This document shows positions 59,776-64,000 of a stretch of 64,000 nucleotides of DNA, one piece after another. Under the pieces are notes generated by a model. That model did no database searches. It was given only the letters and a program-made list of their open reading frames with translations, and was not told where the DNA came from. Source of the DNA: Rhodococcus koreensis (GTDB lineage Bacteria > Actinomycetota > Actinomycetes > Mycobacteriales > Mycobacteriaceae); NCBI RefSeq assembly GCF_900105905.1, contig NZ_FNSV01000005.1:2480001-2544000 (forward strand), given 5' to 3'. How positions within the stretch are numbered: position 1 is the first letter of the stretch; each line of letters opens with the position of its first letter. The translations under genes and the position numbers were made by a program.

Positions 59776-61356
59776 ATGACGAACAGCGAAGGCGCACCGG
59801 CGTCGGCCGGCGTTGCCGTGAGCACCAAAGGGCTGGCCACCGGTGCGGTCGGGACCTTTGCAGGGGCGGTCCTCGGGATCTCCTCCGTGGCACCGGGTTA
59901 CACGCTGACGGCCAGCATCGGACTGATCGTCGCGGCGGTCGGGCTGAAGATGCCCGCCATCTTCATCGCCGGCTTCATTCCCATGTTCCTCACGGCGTAC
60001 GCCTACCGTGAGCTCAACTCCGAATCACCCGACTGCGGTGCGTCGTTCACGTGGTCGACGAAGGCGTTCGGTCCGTACGTCGGCTGGATGTGCGGCTGGG
60101 GCATGGTGATCGCCACGATCATCGTGCTCTCGAACCTCGCGGCGATCGCGGTCCAGTTCTTCTATCTGTTCATCGCGAAACTGTTCGACGCACCGAGCAT
60201 CGCGGACCTGCCCGGCAACAAGTTCGTGAATGTGGGCACCACCCTGCTCTTCATCGCACTCGCCACGTGGATCGCCAGTCGCGGCATCACCACCAGCGAG
60301 AAGCTGCAGTTCGCGCTGGTCGGCTTCCAGATGGTCCTGCTCATCGCGTTCGCGGTGGTGGCACTGGTCCACGTCGGTAACGGGGACGCCCCCGCCGGGC
60401 TGTCGTTCGACCTGAGCTGGTTCAACCCGTTCACGGGACTGGCCGTCGGCGCGTTCGTGATCGGCCTGACGGGTTCGATCTTCGCGTTCTGGGGCTGGGA
60501 CACGTGCCTGACGCTGGGCGAGGAGTCGAAGAACCCGAAGAAGACCCCCGGTCGCGCCGGACTGCTGTGCGTGATCACGATTCTGCTGACGTACCTGCTC
60601 GTGTCGGTCGCGGCGATGATGTACGCCGGCGTCGGCGAAGACGGCCTCGGCCTGGGCAACCCGGACAACTCCGAGAACGTCTTCGGCGCCCTCGCCGATC
60701 CGGTTCTCGGGAACTGGGGCGGCATGTTGCTGTTCCTCGCCGTGTTCGTCTCCTCGGTCGCGAGCCTGCAGACCACGTTCCTGCCCGCGGCCCGCACCAT
60801 GCTCGCGATGGGCGCGTACGGCGCTTTCCCGAAGAAACTCGCCGACGTGTCCCCCCGGTTCCTGGTCCCGTCGTACGCCACGGTCGTCGCCGGCGTCATC
60901 ACCGCGGTGTTCTACACGGTGGTGACGTTCCTGTCCGAACGCACGCTGCTCGACACCATCGCCGCACTGGGCATCATGATCTGCTGGTACTACGGCATCA
61001 CGGCGTTCGCGTGTGTCTGGTACTTCCGGGACAGCCTGTTCACGAGTTTCCGCAACATCGTCTTCCGGTTCGCGTTCCCGCTCCTCGGCGGCCTCATGCT
61101 GCTCGCGGTGTTCGTGATCTCGATCGAGGAGAGCATGGACCCGGACAACGCGAGTGGCGCGTCGATCGGCGGCATCGGCCTGGTCTTCTTCCTCGGCTTC
61201 GGGATCCTGCTGCTCGGGGCGATCCTCATGGTGGTCATGCGGTTCCGCAGTCCCGCCTTCTTCCGCGGCGAGACCCTCAACCGCGAGACGTCCGCTCTGC
61301 GCGACGAGGGCGATCTCACGGCTCGATCGGAGCCTGCGCCACCAAGCCAGCGATAA
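59776..61356 (+). CDS. APC-family permease (second of the island)
   Basis: A 526-residue amino acid-polyamine permease with twelve or more helices. Helix 1 shows FAGAVLGISSVAPGYTLTAS, followed by YAYRELNSESPDCGASFTWS and, in helix 6, GSIFAFWGWDTCLTLGEES. It takes up an amine or amino acid. The ATG at 59776 has GGAGG 8 bases upstream; a GTG at 59713 overlapping the stress-protein stop is an alternative. The last 41 bases overlap the 3' end of the convergent TetR gene, an unusual arrangement for this dense region. Confidence 0.88.
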   Translation: MTNSEGAPASAGVAVSTKGLATGAVGTFAGAVLGISSVAPGYTLTASIGLIVAAVGLKMPAIFIAGFIPMFLTAYAYRELNSESPDCGASFTWSTKAFGPYVGWMCGWGMVIATIIVLSNLAAIAVQFFYLFIAKLFDAPSIADLPGNKFVNVGTTLLFIALATWIASRGITTSEKLQFALVGFQMVLLIAFAVVALVHVGNGDAPAGLSFDLSWFNPFTGLAVGAFVIGLTGSIFAFWGWDTCLTLGEESKNPKKTPGRAGLLCVITILLTYLLVSVAAMMYAGVGEDGLGLGNPDNSENVFGALADPVLGNWGGMLLFLAVFVSSVASLQTTFLPAARTMLAMGAYGAFPKKLADVSPRFLVPSYATVVAGVITAVFYTVVTFLSERTLLDTIAALGIMICWYYGITAFACVWYFRDSLFTSFRNIVFRFAFPLLGGLMLLAVFVISIEESMDPDNASGASIGGIGLVFFLGFGILLLGAILMVVMRFRSPAFFRGETLNRETSALRDEGDLTARSEPAPPSQR

Positions 61357-61927
61357 GCGTCCGCAGCCCGAACTCGAATGCTGCATCCGCCCGTCCGGGG
61401 TTCGGCCCGGACGTGGCCAGGGCGGCTCGCATGGACTCGTTCGCCTCCGGCGCGGTCGCCCAGACCACTTCGGGTGCGGCGAGGTCCAGCGCCGACCCCA
61501 GCACGAAACTGTCGACCGTCGTGATGGCGTGCAGAATCTCCTCGGGCGTGAAGCCGCCGTCCGAGAATGCCTGCGCCAGCGCGTTGTACAGAGCGAAAGC
61601 CACACCGGACTGCACTGTGTGCGCGGTGAACAGAGGAATCAGCCGAGGATGCTCGGCGTAGTTGCGCCGATATTCTCGCGCCAGGCCGGCCACCGTCTCG
61701 CTCCACTTGCCGTCGGGGTCCGCCACCACGATGCCCGCCATCATGCGGGCACGCATCAGTTCGATGATCTCCGCCCTCCCGGACACGTGGTTGTACAGCG
61801 AGGAGGGCCGCACCTTCAGCCGTTCGGCGAGACCCGGCATCGTGAAATCACCCGTGAGGTCCACCATGCGCATGGCAGCTTCGGTGATGATCTCCGGCGA
61901 CAGCAGTCGCTGTGATGGCCGTGGCAT
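61316..61927 (-). CDS. TetR-family regulator next to the agmatine genes
   Basis: A 203-residue regulator with an HTH seen as FTMPGLAERLKVRPSSLYNH and a TetR_C-like ligand domain in which AFALYNALAQAFSDGGFTPE is recognisable. It is divergent from the aguB/aguA operon, and the gap between them holds operator 3 (AACGAA-N5-TTCGTT). It is the best candidate to bind that palindrome, also found before the MFS gene, but the PucR protein is not excluded. Its 3' end overlaps the convergent permease gene by 41 bases. Confidence 0.9.
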   Translation of the reverse strand: MPRPSQRLLSPEIITEAAMRMVDLTGDFTMPGLAERLKVRPSSLYNHVSGRAEIIELMRARMMAGIVVADPDGKWSETVAGLAREYRRNYAEHPRLIPLFTAHTVQSGVAFALYNALAQAFSDGGFTPEEILHAITTVDSFVLGSALDLAAPEVVWATAPEANESMRAALATSGPNPGRADAAFEFGLRTLIAGLVAQAPIEP

Positions 61928-62032
61928 GGGTGCCCTCCTGGTCGGTGTGTGTCACCGGCGACCAGGGTGGATACCGAAGGAATCGAAATCGTGTCTCCCC
62001 GCCCCTTGATCGCCGAGCATTTACCCACCATA

Positions 62033-62055
62033 CTTAACGAATCCAATTCGTTTTA
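62033..62055. promoter_or_regulatory. Palindromic operator 3 before aguB
   Basis: Perfect core AACGAA-TCCAA-TTCGTT at 62036-62052, preceded by CATACTT as in operator 2. It lies 38 bases before the aguB start and 105 bases from the divergent TetR start. Confidence 0.7.
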
Positions 62056-62089
62056 GGCGCTCGCCGAACCGAACATCCGAGGAATCACA

Positions 62090-63070
62090 ATGTTGACGAT
62101 CACCGCCCTCACCCCTCCCGAGTCCCTGTCGAGGACGCGCGAGACCGGACGCACCCCGCTCCGCGTCGGACTCGTCCAGCACCGCTGGCACGAGAACGAG
62201 CAGGATCTGCGGGCCGAACTCGACGAGGGCATCGCCGCGGCAGCCAAGCTCGGGGCGCGCGTGGTGTTCCTCCCCGAACTCACGCTGAGCCGGTACCCCG
62301 CCTTCGTCGAAGGCGGTGACAACCCCGGCCGCCAGGCCGAGGACCTCCTCTCGGGGCCGACGTTCACGTTCGCCGCCAAGGCCGCCGCCGAACACGGCGT
62401 CCTCGTCCACGCGTCCCTGTACGAGCGGAACGACTCCGAGAACGGCGTGCAGTACGAGGACGGACTCGGTTTCAACACCGCCATCCTCGTCGCCCCGTCC
62501 GGGGAACTGCTCGCGCACACCCGCAAGCTGCACATTCCCGTCACCGCCGGCTACTACGAGGACACCTACTTCCGCGGCGGCCCCGCCGACAACCCGTACC
62601 CCGTCCACACCGCCGAGGCACTGGGCGGCGTCAAGCTCGGACTCCCCACCTGCTGGGACGAATGGTTCCCCGAGGTCGCCCGCGCCTACTCGCTCGGCGG
62701 CGCCGAAATCCTGGTGTACCCCACCGCGATCGGCTCGGAACCCGACCACCCGCAGTTCGACACCCAGCCGCTGTGGCAGCAGGTGATCGTCGGCAACGGC
62801 ATCGCGAACGGCACGTTCATGGTGGTGCCCAACCGCCACGGCGGCGAAGGCCTCATCACGTTCTACGGCTCGTCGTTCATCTCCGACCCCTACGGCCGCA
62901 TCCTCGCTCAGGCCCCGCGCGACGAATCCGCGGTGCTGGTCGCCGACCTCGACCTCCAGCAGCGCGAGGACTGGCTGGCCCTGTTCCCGTTCCTGGCCAC
63001 CCGTCGCCCCGACACGTACGGCGCCCTCACCGAGCCCGTCGATCACGCCTCCCCGTTCGGGAGGGCGTGA
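62090..63070 (+). CDS. aguB: N-carbamoylputrescine amidase (nitrilase family)
   Basis: A 326-residue nitrilase-family hydrolase that makes putrescine from N-carbamoylputrescine, releasing ammonia and carbon dioxide. The catalytic triad is visible: Glu in VFLPELTLS, Lys in HTRKLHIP and Cys in PTCWDEWFPE. Agmatine deiminase, which makes its substrate, is encoded immediately downstream with a TGATG overlap (63068-63072). About 20 residues precede the usual fold start, LRVGLVQHRWHENE. GAGGAATC precedes the ATG. Confidence 0.94.
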   Translation: MLTITALTPPESLSRTRETGRTPLRVGLVQHRWHENEQDLRAELDEGIAAAAKLGARVVFLPELTLSRYPAFVEGGDNPGRQAEDLLSGPTFTFAAKAAAEHGVLVHASLYERNDSENGVQYEDGLGFNTAILVAPSGELLAHTRKLHIPVTAGYYEDTYFRGGPADNPYPVHTAEALGGVKLGLPTCWDEWFPEVARAYSLGGAEILVYPTAIGSEPDHPQFDTQPLWQQVIVGNGIANGTFMVVPNRHGGEGLITFYGSSFISDPYGRILAQAPRDESAVLVADLDLQQREDWLALFPFLATRRPDTYGALTEPVDHASPFGRA

Positions 63071-64000
63071 TGACCTGGCGCATGCCCGCGGAAGGCGAAC
63101 TGCACGAACGCACCTGGATGGCCTACCCCAGTGCGGGCTACTCCCTGGGCGACACTCCGGAGGAGCAGCACGAGGCGCGCACCACGTGGGCCGAGGTGGC
63201 ACACGCCGTCGCCCGGTTCGAACCGGTCACCGTCGTCGTCGACCCCGGTGAGGTCCCGGCGGCTAAGAAGTACCTGTCCGCCGACATCGACATCGCCCCG
63301 GCGCCGCTGAACGACGCCTGGATGCGCGACATCGGACCCACGTTCGTGCTGTCCGAGGACGGACGCCTCGGCGGCGTCGACTGGATCTTCAACGGCTGGG
63401 GCGGCCAGGACTGGGCCCAGTGGGACAAGGACTCGAAGATCGGCGCCCTGGTGGTCGAGCGGTCCGGTGCCGAACTCGTCGACTCGCCGATCGTCAACGA
63501 GGGCGGCGGCATCCAGGTCGACGGCCTCGGCACCGTGCTGGTCACCGAGACCGTGCAACTCGACCCCGGCCGCAACCCGGACCTGTCGAAGGCCGACATC
63601 GAGGCGGAACTCGCCCGCACGATCGGTGCCACCAAGGTGATCTGGCTGCCGCGCGGCCTGACCCGCGACTCCGACACCTACGGCACCCGCGGACACGTCG
63701 ACATCGTCGCCGCCATACCGTCGCCCGGCGTCGTCCTCGTGCACGATCAGCGCAACCCCGAGCACCCCGACTTCGAGGTCAGCAAGGCCGTCATCGACGC
63801 GCTGAAGCAGACCACGGACGCCCGCGGCGAGTCGTGGGAGATCATCACCGTCCCCGCGCCGCAGGTCCTGCGCGACGAGGAGGGCTTCGTCGACTACAGC
63901 TACATCAACCATTTCGTCGTCAACGGCGGCGTCATCGCGTGCAGCTTCGACGATCCCGCGGACGAGGAAGCGGTCGCGATCCTATCGGCCGCCTACCCGG
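63070..64000 (+). CDS. aguA: Agmatine deiminase (5' part, runs off the window)
   Basis: 310 codons are visible of an enzyme that turns agmatine into N-carbamoylputrescine and ammonia. It starts MTWRMPAEGELHERTWMAYP. The family blocks are NDAWMRDIGPTFV, VDWIFNGWGGQDWAQWD, the substrate-site VNEGGGIQVDG, and GTRGHVDIVA with the catalytic His. The catalytic Cys near the C-terminus lies beyond base 64000. The ATG overlaps the aguB stop (TGATG). With aguB it feeds agmatine (from arginine) into the putrescine route. Confidence 0.94.
   Translation, partial: MTWRMPAEGELHERTWMAYPSAGYSLGDTPEEQHEARTTWAEVAHAVARFEPVTVVVDPGEVPAAKKYLSADIDIAPAPLNDAWMRDIGPTFVLSEDGRLGGVDWIFNGWGGQDWAQWDKDSKIGALVVERSGAELVDSPIVNEGGGIQVDGLGTVLVTETVQLDPGRNPDLSKADIEAELARTIGATKVIWLPRGLTRDSDTYGTRGHVDIVAAIPSPGVVLVHDQRNPEHPDFEVSKAVIDALKQTTDARGESWEIITVPAPQVLRDEEGFVDYSYINHFVVNGGVIACSFDDPADEEAVAILSAAYP

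Noticed and set aside
1-64000. CRISPR arrays, phage-defence clusters or biosynthetic gene clusters (PKS/NRPS)
   Set aside because: No regularly spaced repeats, no cas-like genes and no megasynthase motifs were seen on either strand.

Overview
This window reads as the chromosome of a mycolic-acid actinomycete, almost certainly Rhodococcus of the jostii/opacus type. The DNA is high GC with strongly GC-biased third codon positions. It carries MspA-type mycomembrane porins, a WS/DGAT acyltransferase beside plsB and plsC, an EspR-like regulator, the mprA-mprB-pepD-moaB2 block next to mscL, and a putrescine oxidase that matches the rhodococcal enzyme as I remember it. I see no transposase, integrase, prophage gene or CRISPR array.

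Layout. 1-9.9 kb: a SoxR end, a DUF2505 protein, a lipid acyltransferase operon (WS/DGAT, PlsB, HAD-PlsC), a membrane-anchored unknown, an ABC exporter and an SDR. 10-15.7 kb: an EspR-like XRE protein, glucose-6-phosphate dehydrogenase, and an uncharacterised three-gene operon (P/S/T-rich anchored protein, ImmA peptidase, MAB_1171c-type membrane protein) preceded by a tiny ORF. 15.8-22.4 kb: tRNA-Ala(CGC), the SepX/GlpR divisome gene, rimJ, a MoeA-like gene that is probably the gephyrin-like division protein Glp, galU, 5-formyl-THF cyclo-ligase, a Ruc/FmdB chaperone-like gene, a SAF-domain gene and mscL. 22.4-25.6 kb: two tandem pairs of MspA-family porins made by a recent duplication. 26-31.2 kb: a small ORF with no standard start codon, moaB2, pepD, mprB, mprA and a TRIC channel.

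31.3-34 kb is a zinc-starvation locus. Two Zur-like boxes sit between an MRF-like gene plus rpmE2 on one side and rpmB-rpmG-rpsN-rpsR on the other; the encoded ribosomal proteins lack the zinc-binding Cys pairs. 34-39 kb holds DUF305/DUF6153 genes, a serine hydrolase, an AEC transporter, a lipoprotein and an MFS transporter.

39-64 kb is a polyamine/amine degradation island. Agmatine deiminase and N-carbamoylputrescine amidase make putrescine. Putrescine oxidase and aminobutyraldehyde dehydrogenase take it to GABA. GabT and GabD take GABA to succinate. An NAD-glutamate dehydrogenase upstream can recycle glutamate. A copper amine oxidase, two amidohydrolases of unknown substrate, two APC permeases, an MFS transporter, a universal stress protein, one PucR and two TetR regulators complete it. 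A palindrome AACGAA-N5-TTCGTT occurs at both ends of the island and may define a local regulon.

The most noteworthy observations are: (i) the duplicated porin pair, in which the second subunit has changed from acidic to charge-balanced only in its C-terminal two thirds; (ii) a 26-bp tandem repeat that builds a stop/start relay from the MoeA-like gene into rimJ; (iii) a family of four 40-bp palindromes with GTGAG/CTCAC ends, three of which contain a gene's stop codon; (iv) a missed small gene that appears to start with ATT; (v) the shared operator of the polyamine island.
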